A DNA stretch of 64,000 bases. Origin: Saposhnikovia divaricata (taxonomy: Eukaryota; Streptophyta; Magnoliopsida; Apiales; Apiaceae). The translations under genes were made by a program, and so were the position numbers. Of the stretch, positions 19,865 through 31,096 are shown in pieces. Location: contig CM071598.1 of NCBI GenBank assembly GCA_036435485.1, positions 195,465,148 to 195,529,147 on the forward strand, read 5' to 3'. The notes below the pieces were generated by a model. That model was not told where the DNA came from. It worked only from the letters and a program-made list of their open reading frames with translations, and made no database searches. Positions within the stretch are counted from its first letter, which is position 1, and each line of letters begins with the position of its first letter.

Positions 19865-21899
19865 ACTTGGTACCCTGTGGTGGTATTAGCTATGTTCCCT
19901 ATATTTTGTTTAAGTTACTTCCCTTTAATTTGTTAAGTTAAGATTTGAATTTGGGTAGTGTTTGAATGTATAAATGATTTTGCTTTTTTCTTCTGAAATT
20001 GTTTATAAGAAAATTTTCTAATATGCTATTGGAAAATTCTATAGTTATTAGGGTTGGGAGAGCGGCCTCTCGAATATCCTGCAATTTGTATTTTCCAGTT
20101 CATTTCCATATAGTTATCCATGGTAATCGAACGTTCATATTATTATTAATATCCATTCAGTGTTAATTCGTTTAATTATGCGTGAGTTCATTACAATCCT
20201 ATATGTTGCATTTGTAATATTGCAATTCAAAAGTTTGTGCTTAGATATTGTGCAAAACTCTTGGTAGTATGTATGTTTTGGTTTATTACTGCATTCGTTA
20301 TCATTACAATTCAATTGTTATAGCTCAAATCACGTTTATTAGTTTCATACACAGCTTTACAAGTTGAATGCTAGCTTTATTAGATTCTTTGACTTTATAA
20401 ATACTCAGCTTTGGGAGTTGAGTGCTAGCTTTATTAGATTCTTTGCCTTTTCACTTAGAATTAGGAACCTTGGTGACTTCATACTTTCTAATAGGATAGG
20501 GTTATATTGTAGCTCCTATTGTATAGGGGTGGGGTGGGGTTACTTTATAGGGCTAATGTCTTTCATTGATGATGTAGTTAGTTGTGAGTTTGGTTCTGGA
20601 GTTTACATTCTAACCCAGGATGACACTTTGTTGGAATGCAAAGGGATAATGCGGGTCATATATATTAAGTCTTAACTGCTTCTTCTTTTTTCTATTAATT
20701 ATTTCAATATTTATGTAAAGAATTTGTGGAAGTGCAATACAGATTTTGTGATATGAGCAAAAAAGATAATCCATGTGATCTGAGCAAAAGACAATCTATG
20801 CTTTTTCTTTACAAAAATTTGGTGTATGCATGTCACCATGTGTGTGTCTCATTGCAAGGAAAATGTGATATATATTCCTGTCATGAGATAGGTAAAGGCA
20901 ATGAAAAAGAGCAATGTTGTTAAAGTTAATGTGTGTGTGGGGTGGGGGTGGGAGGGTTCCAGTGATATTATAGATGCTGCTTCACAATAACTTTTTTTGA
21001 AATTTCCGAGCTCCTCCTGTGCCCAGCTTAACGTTCACTTTTCAGTATCCAGCTAATGATATATTATCGATGCTTCACTATTATTATCTCTCTAGTTATT
21101 TGATTATTATCTTTTATAATCCTTTCTTATCTTTTTACATGTACTAGCAGTTTTATTAACATTATAATGAATGCTGTAGGTTATGGCTCATGCAAATTCC
21201 CAAGTGTTAATCTTTGAATGGAGGAAGTTTGATGATGAATAGCGAAGAAATGAACTACCTATATGACCATTCGTTCTTCTAGGAATAACCGACTTCGGAT
21301 GCCATTTTCAACTTCTAGCATAAAGATCATGTAAAGGATTAAAAGCTTTGCTTTTCTTAACCATTAACTTTTTTATGAAATTTCCGAGCTCCTCCTGTCC
21401 CCGGCTTAACCTTCGAGTATGTAGGACAGGAGGAGACTTGAATGTATGGTAATACTGTTGTATGAGATTTTTATGTAGATCCTTCTGCAACGGCTATTTG
21501 TGTATTGTTGGACAATCATTAGGCAGCTTTGTAGACTTTTCTGTTGTTTAAATGTTTTCACTTGTCTGTCTGATAGCAATAGCTTAGCAGCACTTTGTAT
21601 CAGGGCTTTAATTCGATAGTTTGGTTTTTCAGCTTAAAGTGCAACTATTTTTTATGCATATATTTAGACTTGGCTTGAAATACATAAATCAAGGCGTGTA
21701 TGCTAAACTTGACCAAAGTACATGTAAATTCGGGTTCAACTTGATCTTTTACTTGTTTTGATAAGAAATCGAGCACAACTTGAATCAATATATTGGTGTC
21801 CGTTTGAATTAATATTAAAAAGGTTATTTTGATGTACAAAAATTTTGAGATTGCATTCTGATAACTTTTGTAAATTTATAATCAAAGACACATAATTGT
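19865..21899. other. Non-coding, with small local duplications
   Basis: No recognisable gene. A roughly 58-bp near-tandem repeat containing 'gctagctttattagattc' occurs at 20363-20450. A phrase 'gaaatttccgagctcctcctg' occurs at about 21000 and again at 21378, the second followed by its partial inverse 'acaggaggag'. A (TGG/TGGGG)-rich stretch lies at 20933-20955. Short ORFs here have no support. Confidence 0.5.
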
Positions 21900-22200
21900 A
21901 GAACAAAGGGATGAACAGAAAGATAAAATATATACAAATAGGTAAAGGGTGAATATATTAAAAGGTTACATTGTGTCGATCTTGTGTGAAATAAAGCTAA
22001 GTGGGGCTTTATATATAGCCCAATATCCTATCACTACAATGACTAAAATACCCTCATATTTTATTCCTTAATACTCCCCCTGAAGCTAAGAGCGGGAACA
22101 TCGTGAAACTCTTGGCTTGAACTCCAACGATATCAACAAAAAACTCATAATCCTTTGCAGTCATAAAACCACACTTCTAAGACTGTTTTCCTTGAACAAT
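21900..22200 (-). other. Possible copia LTR remnant, minus strand
   Basis: 'Aatactccccctgaagctaagag' (22070-22092) resembles a polypurine tract and pol 3' end read on the minus strand, and the preceding 150 bp with 'ggggctttatatatagccc' could be LTR. No partner LTR was found, so this is tentative. Confidence 0.3.
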
Positions 22201-22357
22201 TGGAGCACATCAATTCCTGACAGGGACTCCAAATCCGTCCAGTAGGAGCACATCAATGTCCTGACAAGGGACTCAATTCCCTGCCATTCGAGGACTTGTT
22301 GTTGGAGCACGTCAATGTCCTGACAAGGGACTCCAATTCCCTGCCATTCGAGGACTT
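22201..22357 (+). repeat. Minisatellite, about 2.5 units of 60 bp
   Basis: Units contain 'ggagcacatcaatgtcctga', 'caagggactcc' and 'ctgccattcgaggactt'. Starts at 22201, 22244 and 22302; the first unit is shortened. Degenerate 'gccattcaagga' phrases continue to about 22410. Confidence 0.85.
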
Positions 22358-22447
22358 AGTTTAAGTTTGTCATTCAAGGAATCGTAGCTTTGTTTGCCAT
22401 TCAAGGACCCTGACTTTGCTGTAAACTATATGTTCTCTCATACAAAA

Positions 22448-22920
22448 ATCATTGTTTTTGATCAAGAAATGATATAAACATACAGAAAAGATTAAAGATT
22501 TACAAGAAACGTAAACATATTGTTTTTGCCCATGTCTTGCAACTTTCTTCAACTCTCTCACAGTACTCTCTCTGTGTGTCTCTCTCTATAATCTCTCTCT
22601 CTCTCTCTCTCTCTCTCCCTCTCTCTCTCTCTCTATGTAGATTCATTCTCACTCTACATTCTGTTTCCCTTGTAATTCTGTTTTTCTATGGAGGGAAAAG
22701 TTGGTTGGTTGACTTTTGAATGGCCCAATGTTATCACAATAGTCCTCCTAATTTACCACACGTCACATGGAATAATAATACTAGAGTTAAATCTTAAATA
22801 TTCTAATTAATTAGTTAATCGTTTAAATTGGTTTAATGACTATTAGTATTATTGTATGCATGTTTTTTTATTCTAACCAGATTATTACAAATAAAAATGT
22901 TTATTGATGTTTAATTGAGA
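22448..22920 (+). repeat. Dispersed repeat, copy 2
   Basis: Same sequence and order as 1-540, including the CT-rich tract (22585-22635) and the nearly identical block from 22689. This copy lacks about 60 bp present between the first two shared blocks of copy 1. Confidence 0.75.
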
Positions 22921-23313
22921 TTTGAAATTTGTTTTCGAATTCTTGTTAAATAATTCTTTTTGTTGACCATGTTAAATTTTCACACATAGACTTCTTTGTA
23001 AATCTACAAGTTTTAATTGAGTTTCTGTACCTTGCCTTTATAGTACATGGAAATTGTTACTTGTGAGGCTACTGATTGAATATTGGCTCTTAGTAATTTA
23101 TGAAGCCAATAGTGTCACATGTATAATCCTATTGCGGGTCAACCTATTGTTGTACAACCGCAACGTAAAGAGATTTGTTGCCTACGATCTTGCCATTTAT
23201 TTCGAGATCTTCAAAATTAAACATTTAACAGTAAATGTACACATGTCACTTGGCAAAATATAAACATATATACAGAATCCATTCACAAATCAAAATGGGC
23301 ATCACTAACTTAC
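22921..23313. other. Non-coding spacer
   Basis: Nothing recognised between the dispersed repeat and the PABP remnant. Confidence 0.4.
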
Positions 23314-23575
23314 TGCTATGTAAGCCTCCTCTACAGCAGAAAATGAAACAAAGTTGATCATGTACTCAGCCCACTAGGATCATGCATAACCTATTCAGTT
23401 CTTTTCAATTTAGACTTTGGACTTAAGAAACCTCAAATGATGTTGACTATTAAAGCAGCACATATAACCCCTTAAATTAAAATAACAAAATAAAGATTGG
23501 CAGACCTTGCATGAAGTTACAGTACCAAAGGGAGCAAACACCTCCTTGGGCTTATTGTCGTAATAAATCAGATCG
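23314..23575 (-). pseudogene. PABP RRM4-like fragment
   Basis: On the minus strand, block 1 (23575-23506) reads KEVFAPFGTVTSCK and ends at a donor AAG|GT. After about 115 bp an acceptor AG precedes block 2 (23390-23314): VMHDPSGLST, a stop codon, then FVSFSAVEEAYIA and a donor GTAAGT. The combined order matches the fourth RRM of cytoplasmic poly(A)-binding proteins (…FGTxTSCKVMRDPSG…GFVAFS..EEA). The stop and altered RNP1 show decay. The gene upstream and downstream of these two exons is absent here. Confidence 0.7.
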
Positions 23576-26375
23576 GTTTATATGGATTATGCGATTTCAT
23601 CCGAACCATGATCACCTTTAATCAAAACTTCATACGGTATCTACAAGAAAATGATCCCTTTCGATATAATAAAAGCACGACCTTTCTCTCTTTTTTCGAT
23701 ATTTTATCATTATATAATTGCCCATGTTCTTATACTTTAGAACTGTTTGTAATCTTGAACTTTGAAATAAAATCGTGTATCTACTATTTTTTTTTGTGAA
23801 CAAATGATTTAATTCGTTAATAAAAAATCATACTGTATCTATAAGAACAATCGAGTCTAACAAAACGTAAAAAATACTTATACCTCTTGGATAAATCATC
23901 AAGCGAATTATTGAAATTGATATATGTACATGTACCCACTTCGCCACATCTGGTTTGAGCTATCGACTACAAATGCAATCCCATTAAAAAATTTATCGAC
24001 CATAAATGTACTTTTAAACTTTATGGTCCAAATCCATCCATTCTTCTAAAAATTTTTAGATATATTTAAACTTCCCCTAGGATTGTTCTAATATTGACTC
24101 ATATAATATATTTTTAGATATATTTTTATTTTTAAATTATATATTGATATAATTACATTTTTTTGGTCCCTCTTGAAAAATTGGTTCACTGGACCCTATA
24201 ATTATAAAAACATGCAAATATTAAAAATCTCTAATTTCATCTATCATTGCAAAAATTTACATAAATTAATGGTGTAATTATAAAATGCTTGAATAATAAA
24301 ATATATATAGATCATCTTTATAACCTAAAGAATTGGTTAGTATAACTAGATTTAAAGTTACTAGATTTAAGTTCGTGTAAGAAAGAAGTATGTGAGTAAG
24401 GTAGGTTCAATGAGAGAAATTATTTAAGATATTGGGTCTAGTCCAGATGTTGTCCAGTTCAAAAAAGTAATTCAAATGATCTCAATACACAATGTGGGCC
24501 TAACACATTTGTAGCCCATTTTGTAGGACAAAGAGGATTGTTGCAAGTCTTTCCCAAAACTCATTCACATCATCATTATTTCCGGAATAAATCTTTGCAT
24601 ACATACATATGCACTACTAATTCACGACCTAGATTTTAGGAATTAGTTAAGACTCTTTTCTCCTTAATTTTAGTATACATCTTTCAAAATTTAAACTTTA
24701 TAATATGTACTAATTATCTTTTATTAACAGCTTTTCTTTATTAAATACTTATAACAAATGTTATATAAAGTAACTTATATTATTCTTTATGATTTCTGAA
24801 ACATAAATGGATAAAAAAATATTGTATAATTGTTATTTCATTGGTTTTAGTTGAGATAATTTATTCATTGTCTTCTAGCTTTTTTTTTTTTGGTTTCTGC
24901 GATTTGAATAAATTTTTTATTGAATATGTAATCTTTTATACATGTAAATTTTTTAGAAAATATTCATATTAAAATACTTTAATTGACAAAAACGATTCAT
25001 ACAAAAGCTAGAATATAATGAGTAAAATAAAAGTATAATAAAATTTTGCATAACATATAATTTCAAAATATAATTAATTTTAATATAATTTCTTGATATT
25101 TTGAATATATAATATTTATTTGATGACTTTTAACATATTTTTTTAATATACTATTGCTTTTGTAATACAACAATATATTTAGCCATAATATCTTTTTATT
25201 ATTAGTGAAAACTTTTAAAATTTTAAAAATTATTTTAATATGTGATAGAGAGGTCAGGGTAAGAAAATTGTTTGATAGTATCAATATTTCATGCTACACC
25301 CTACATGGAAATTTGGAAGGAATAAAGAAATAAAGATATGTGTGAAATATGAGAGAGCAGGTGTGACTCTTCCTAAATTATAGGTAGTGAAATTGTCGTG
25401 TATACGTATGTATGCCAAGATTTGTTGATAAAGAAATAAAGATATGTGTGAAATATGAGAGAGCATGAGTGACTCTTCCTAAATTATAGGTTCCGTTCTT
25501 AAATAAGTTTCTTGGCCTAACATAATTAAGGGATTGTATTTATAAATGAAATAAAAAAAATTAGTTTTGGCAAAAAAAAAACAAAAAACAAATTAGTCTC
25601 ACTAATAAAGATTTCAATTGTTTTTCTACTTTTATTCTTGTGTGAATAAATTTGTATATAAATGTTAGTGCAATGTGAATAGTACGAAAGTATCTCTGGC
25701 TGCCTCCTTTTCGATTTTTTACTAAGAGAGACACGATCTTTAATATGGGCTTTAATCAGGTTGACAAGCTCCATTGCAGTAAAAAAGTCTTGTACATTAA
25801 GTAGCATGCACTCTTTTATACGCTCATGCAACTATGGTAAATCGCAGCAGTTAGAGCTCACTATAGATTGAGAAGTGCTACAGTTGAACATCAGATTGCA
25901 AGAAAACACAAGTGACCTCCCCTAAGCAACCTAATGGAAACATGGGGCTCGAATAGCACTGGAGTGAAATATAAATAAAATGGATTTTATACTTTTGAGA
26001 TCCTATTTAGATAAAAACAGATACATTGCCCATAAACTAGTCAGTGCACTAAAATATCAAGTTACGAGAGTTAGCCTAACTTGAGGTGTTTGTTATGCCT
26101 TTACCAGATGTATTTTTCCGATACTAAAATGTCTACTTGGCAAAGTCACATATTAGGTTGTGAACTGCTACAATCATATGCCCTGTATAAGTTTGATAAC
26201 GGTTTACTTTGTAGAAGACAAAAAGCTGAGCTCATAATCAAACAAAATTAGGAGCTTGATACCAAATTTAAAAATACAATGGGGGCATTATTGCTACCAA
26301 CAAAATAATGGCAGAGTCGGGTAGTCTCCCGACAAGTGAACGGAATAGGTAACACGTGTTAAATAAATTAAATAA
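23576..26375. other. AT-rich non-coding tract
   Basis: Very AT-rich from about 24060 to 25260. Short ORFs look random. The only structure noted is the direct repeat at 25324-25490. Confidence 0.55.
25324..25490 (+). repeat. 61-bp direct repeat
   Basis: Copies at 25324-25384 and 25430-25490, differing at a few positions and separated by 45 bp. Confidence 0.9.
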
Positions 26376-26384
26376 ATCTTAAAT

Positions 26385-26483
26385 GAAAAATGCTAGAGAA
26401 CCCAAAAATTAAAACATGCCATGTGTCAGCCACGTCATTTTGTACAATTTTTGGGAGATACTTTGGGTTCCCTAGCATTACGC
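26385..26483. mobile_element. 99-bp MITE with 9-bp target duplication
   Basis: Inverted AATGCTAGAGAACCCAAA and TTTGGGTTCCCTAGCATT, one mismatch over 18 bp. ATCTTAAAT flanks both sides (26376-26384 and 26484-26492). The 9-bp duplication suggests a Mutator-type mini-element. A related element is at 62951-63143. Confidence 0.8.
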
Positions 26484-26492
26484 ATCTTAAAT

Positions 26493-27536
26493 ACTTCAAG
26501 TGTAAAAGCTAAACGTCACTTGCCAAAAAAGAAAGAATAAGAAGTTAGATATCAATTATATATCTAGACGATGTTTAGCAATCAATTTCTTCCATGATGT
26601 TATAATAAGGTTTTTACTAAAATGTTAACAACTTGTATCAACATTATTGCAAGCTTTTTTTTCTAGCACCAGCAAAAATTTGCGCTTCCATGACCTTCCA
26701 TTGATTGTTTAAGATTTATAAAAACGTTATTAAGGTCAAGAAGTAAACCCTTTTCAAGACTGAAATGCATTTCTAGCCCATTTTGTAGGTTATAAAGTTT
26801 AGAAAATTTCATAATTTAGTTCATGTTCTTTTAATTGCATTCCAGCTTGAAAGTATCGCTCACAGACTCATTCCCAACATCTTTCAATTCTCGAGTCTTG
26901 GTCTTTGGCTTTTACTGCTCTAAAAAATGCTTCTATTGCGGCAAACAAATTAGTAGACAGACTACAATTTATCTAAAATGACCCCTCTGCATGAAGTCTT
27001 CGGAATTAACAGGGTCTTCGGAATAAGCTCTTCATAGGTTAATAAAGAAAACAACTTATACCTTAAGTTGTTGAATTTTTAATGTGTGTCTATAGTAATC
27101 AATAGATACATTGTAATAATGTAAACCCCCTGCCAAATATGAATTTTAAGAAGGATCCACAGGCTTTACCTTTTTCATACAAGTACTACGACAAATTAGC
27201 AGGTATTTGATATTACAGCAGATATTGAATTGGTTTGACTCTTAAGTTCAGAGAATTGCACTATTTCTTTCTTATCTTGAAATTGCATTCCAGCTCCAAA
27301 AGTAGCTCTCAGCGATTTATTCGCATCATCTTTTAGTTCTTAGAGTTCTTTGTATTTTTCCTGTGTAGCTTGGATTCTTATCTGTGGATTTTCTTTCCCC
27401 AAGATCATTGATTGTATTATTTCACAAGGGGTAATGGATCCAGATCAGAGAAGAAGCAGATCGAAAATTATTTCACAATGATGTGACTATACGAGTTCAT
27501 AGCTAACTTGATAAACAAATTACAACAGATCTTTAT
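26493..27536 (-). other. Duplicated receptor-like-protein flank
   Basis: Parts of 26690-26890 and 27270-27360 resemble the region upstream of the intact receptor-like gene (31590-31830), for example 'tttctagcccattttgta' and the 'ttgcattccagct...agctctca' blocks. This looks like the promoter side of a further tandem copy whose coding part has gone. Confidence 0.5.
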
Positions 27537-27827
27537 TTATCGCATTCTAATCTCCACCCTCCCGATCTTGAGGCCCAATTCCCTAGCAATGATTCGAGTA
27601 GATCCTTTTGGTTTTCCTGCCAACATCATCAATAATCGGATAATAAATGCAGGCACCACTCCACAGCTATATTCAATCATCACAGCTTCACAGGTAAATT
27701 CGATAAAAAAGTAATCGTCTTTATCTTCTTTTTGCACATCACTGTCAAGTTCACATTCTTTGGACAGTGGAAATCCACACTGTCCAACTATCTTAGATAA
27801 TGTATGCCCAAACAAGTCATTTTCCAC
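27537..27827 (-). pseudogene. Truncated LRR receptor-like protein paralogue
   Basis: The minus-strand frame encodes CGFPLSKECE, an acidic stretch, then CGVVPAFIIRLLMMLAGKPK and ARELGLKIGRVEIRM, close to the last 75 residues of the intact neighbour at 28420-31026. The 3' flank is also shared. All LRRs and the signal peptide are missing, and the first 14 codons of the frame are unrelated, so this is a C-terminal remnant of a tandem duplicate. Confidence 0.88.
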
Positions 27828-28419
27828 ACCAATGGATGAAAAAACTTTCTACGAAAATTTTTGCCACCCTTTCATGTATAACGTGAAATGTCCAAATATG
27901 CTGAAGTAGTGGTTGATCATCTTGGAATAGGATAAAGAGCTGCATAGAACATCAACGGTGACCACGATGAAACTGTATAAAGAGGTTGTGAACTGAAAGA
28001 ATTATGGAATTGGAGTAATCTGTTTTAAAATCCTTACTACAGTATCACCACCATCATCATCAAACTAATTAGGCTCCCCTAAAGTTTTAAAACTATAATC
28101 AGTTGAAGATAACATTCAGCTACTAATTAACAATTAGAAAAATTAGAATCTTTAACACTTTACTCGAGATAAACATTATGCCAAAAAATTTTATCATATA
28201 TATGATTATATATTGTTCTAGTTTTCTAGTGTACCTTAGTTACCGATTGTCTGTTGATTTTTTTTCGCCTAGACTACATAATGTACGTACTATCGCCCAA
28301 GGTCTAATACAATTAGATTAGAAAAGAAACATATGGGAATTTTATTATTTCATAATTATCGACTACATATATGGCATGAATGTTTACATGATACAGATAT
28401 TACATCAAATATTTATTTA
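27828..28419. other. Spacer between RLP copies
   Basis: No coding sequence; 28376-28419 is 3' flank of the intact gene and resembles 27495-27536. Confidence 0.5.
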
Positions 28420-31026
28420 TCACATTCTAATCTCCATCCTCCTGATCTTGAGACCCAATTCCCTGGCAATAATTCCAGCAAACCACTTTGGTTTTCCAGC
28501 TAGCAACATCAAGTTTCCGATAATAAATGCAGGCACCACTCCACAGCCATATCCAATCACCACAGCTTCCCATGTAAAACCACTAAAAAAGTAGTCATCA
28601 TCTTCACCTTCTTTTTGCATCTCAATATCATGTTCACATTCTTTGGACAATGGAAATCCACACAGCCCTATGTTACCAACATAGCTATCATTGTCAAATG
28701 TATTGAATTGAGAACCTTTTGGAATCTGACCGTCGAGTTGGTTGCAAGACAGATTTAGACGTGCAAGTGTATTTATACTGGTGAGCTGTTGCGGAATTTC
28801 TCCTTCAAGTTGGTTGAATGAGAGGTCTAGTGACTCCAACACTGACAATTTTCCAATCGAGGTTGGTATGTGACCTCTGAGATAATTGTGAGATAAATTG
28901 AGATATCTGAGCAAGACTAGCTTTCCAGTGATTTCAGGAATCCTTCCTTCAAAATTGTTACTTGATACATCAATGGTTGTGAACAAGGTTAGAATTCTAA
29001 CCAACTCAGTCTCTACTCCTTTAATCACTAGATCTGTGGAGTCACTGTAAAAGGCACGGTGAAGGTCATGCTCCATATATGTAGCCATTCTTTCATTCAC
29101 GTCACCAATCATCATGGCCTTGAAGTTTTGGAAATACGTTGCTGGAAGTGGACCCGAAAACTCATTATATGACAGATCAATGATTCTCAAGCTAGGAAAT
29201 GGGTATTCAACCTCAGAACTTTTGTTTATAAGACCATGAAACTTATTCGATTTCAAAACAAGAACTTGGAGATTTGGTAGAGCTTCCAAACACAGCGGGA
29301 ATGTATCGTTTATTTGATTGTTTCCAAGATCAAGAACTTCTAGAGAATCAAATTCAGCAAAAGAAGAAGGAATTCTTCCTTCTAATCTATTTCCATTCAG
29401 ATTTATTGTTTCCAGATTACGGAAATTTGACAAGGTTGCTGGAATGTTCCCCTGAATTTTATTCATCTGCAGATCAAATACTGAAAGCCTGGTCAAATTC
29501 GTTCGACAAATGGGGAGTACACCACTCAAAGTGTTATTAGACAAATTCAGAATCTCAAGAAAGCTCGAATTACAGAACAAGGTGGGTAATGATCCACTAA
29601 GCTTATTGGATTGGAGATCAAGGTACAAAATTTGATTCCAAGGTAGTTGCTGAATACCACCTGTTAGTCTATTGTAAGAAAGATTCAGATAGTACAAACC
29701 CATCGACCCAATCCAATGTGGAATTTCCCCTTCAATTTCATTGTACGATATGTCTAGGTAAGTAAGATTCATAAGTTGAAACAATGATTGTGGAATGCGT
29801 CCATAGAGTAAATTGCTACGACAATCAAAGTACACCAGCTGTGACTTCGAAGAATTAGATTCATATAGCTGACCTGTGAACCCATTATAGCTCAGATCTA
29901 ATATTTCTAACGACGGATGGTTAAACAACCCAGTGGGCAACGGACCAGTGAAATTGTTTTGGAAAAGGTATAGATATCCAAGGTTTGTGAGGTTTGATAA
30001 AAGTTTTGGAATTGGGCCATTCAAATTATTATTACCTAGGCCCAAGTAAGTAAGTTGACCAAGGTTCCCTATGGATCTTGGTATTGGCCCAGACAAATTG
30101 CAATACCAGAGTTCCAAAGTGGCCAATGAATCCAGAAATCCTATTGTATCAGGTATACCTCCATATATATCTATATCTGAAAGAAAAAGTTGTTGGAGAG
30201 TACCACTACTGCCCCACTTAACTTTGGGTAATACTGCTTGTAAACCACTTTCCTCACGGTGATAGCCTCCCAAGAATAGTAGCTCTATGTTGGGAAGGTG
30301 GAAAACCTCTTGGGGTAATACTCCGTGTAAACGAGTATATGTAAGGTCAAGAACCCTTAAGGAAGTAGACAAATTCACGGGTAAAACGGAGGAGATGTTA
30401 ACTGATTCAAGATTAAGAACTTTAAGTTGAGTTAAATTCTGTAATATGGATTTAAACACTTCATTTTCAAGTTTAGTATTATAGTTTTGACTGAGATCAA
30501 GTGAGACCAGTTTATACCAATGAGAGATTCCTGAGGGAATTCTCCCTGTAAATCCTGTATAAGAGAGGTTGAGATGTGTCAAACCTTTTGCGAAGAAACC
30601 GAATTCCTGAGGGAACTGTTTGGAGCGTGAAAAGTCGTTCTGAGAAAGGTTGAGGAAGTGGAGATGAGAGAGTTGGAAGAGAGTGGTGTTAGGAAGAATG
30701 GCTCCTTCCAGCTGACTGCAACTTAAATCCAGCCCGATTACGTTCCCTGTCTCGTGTTGGCAGCTAACTCCATCCCATGTGCAGTGATCTGAATTCATGC
30801 TCCAATTCATCGTCTTTGGGTGTGAAGGAAGACTTTCGTAAGTTTCACTATAGTAAGAATCATAATAGCAATTTCCAGGGGTACCGATGTTCAAGCTTTG
30901 CTTAAACTGGAATAATGCAACTTTCTGCTGGATCGGACTCGGTGAAGCAACAAGGTGGTGCTGCAAAAAGGAGATGAGCATTACAGTGATTGCTGAAAAA
31001 CAGGTGCTGAACTTCCTCATCGTCAT
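28420..31026 (-). CDS. LRR receptor-like protein (Cf/Hcr9 type)
   Basis: A single 868-codon exon without damage, starting at ATG 31026 (a second ATG two codons on is equally possible). Layout: signal peptide (about 1-28, ending near LVAS); LRR N-cap with 'HCTWDGVSC' (about 80-92); more than 20 plant extracellular LRRs of the LxxLxLSxNxLxGxIP kind; a non-LRR island (about 640-675, including 'DLVIKGVE'); a few final LRRs; a cysteine cap 'GLCGFPLSKEC' (about 787); an acidic stretch; one membrane helix (about 817-840, 'GCGVVPAFIIGNLMLLA'); and a short basic cytoplasmic tail. There is no kinase domain. Proteins of this class sit in the plasma membrane, sense pathogen or developmental ligands and signal through partners such as SOBIR1. 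The ligand cannot be inferred. Such genes are typically intronless and tandemly duplicated, as here. Confidence 0.93.
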   Translation of the reverse strand: MTMRKFSTCFSAITVMLISFLQHHLVASPSPIQQKVALFQFKQSLNIGTPGNCYYDSYYSETYESLPSHPKTMNWSMNSDHCTWDGVSCQHETGNVIGLDLSCSQLEGAILPNTTLFQLSHLHFLNLSQNDFSRSKQFPQEFGFFAKGLTHLNLSYTGFTGRIPSGISHWYKLVSLDLSQNYNTKLENEVFKSILQNLTQLKVLNLESVNISSVLPVNLSTSLRVLDLTYTRLHGVLPQEVFHLPNIELLFLGGYHREESGLQAVLPKVKWGSSGTLQQLFLSDIDIYGGIPDTIGFLDSLATLELWYCNLSGPIPRSIGNLGQLTYLGLGNNNLNGPIPKLLSNLTNLGYLYLFQNNFTGPLPTGLFNHPSLEILDLSYNGFTGQLYESNSSKSQLVYFDCRSNLLYGRIPQSLFQLMNLTYLDISYNEIEGEIPHWIGSMGLYYLNLSYNRLTGGIQQLPWNQILYLDLQSNKLSGSLPTLFCNSSFLEILNLSNNTLSGVLPICRTNLTRLSVFDLQMNKIQGNIPATLSNFRNLETINLNGNRLEGRIPSSFAEFDSLEVLDLGNNQINDTFPLCLEALPNLQVLVLKSNKFHGLINKSSEVEYPFPSLRIIDLSYNEFSGPLPATYFQNFKAMMIGDVNERMATYMEHDLHRAFYSDSTDLVIKGVETELVRILTLFTTIDVSSNNFEGRIPEITGKLVLLRYLNLSHNYLRGHIPTSIGKLSVLESLDLSFNQLEGEIPQQLTSINTLARLNLSCNQLDGQIPKGSQFNTFDNDSYVGNIGLCGFPLSKECEHDIEMQKEGEDDDYFFSGFTWEAVVIGYGCGVVPAFIIGNLMLLAGKPKWFAGIIARELGLKIRRMEIRM

Positions 31027-31086
31027 TTTAGCTTTTAAACTTTTTGTTGGTGATGGATAGTTTGTAGAATATTATACTTTTGAGTT

Positions 31087-31096
31087 GATATTTATA
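31087..31096 (-). promoter_or_regulatory. Candidate TATA box of the RLP gene
   Basis: ATATAAATAT on the minus strand about 60-70 bp before the ATG, a plausible distance for a short 5' UTR. Confidence 0.4.

Noticed and set aside
22201..22357. Possible CRISPR-like array
   Set aside because: Head-to-tail repeats with no unique spacers, in a plant nuclear context; a minisatellite.
28376..28594. Plus-strand ORF over the RLP 3' end
   Set aside because: Shadow of the receptor-like protein gene on the opposite strand.
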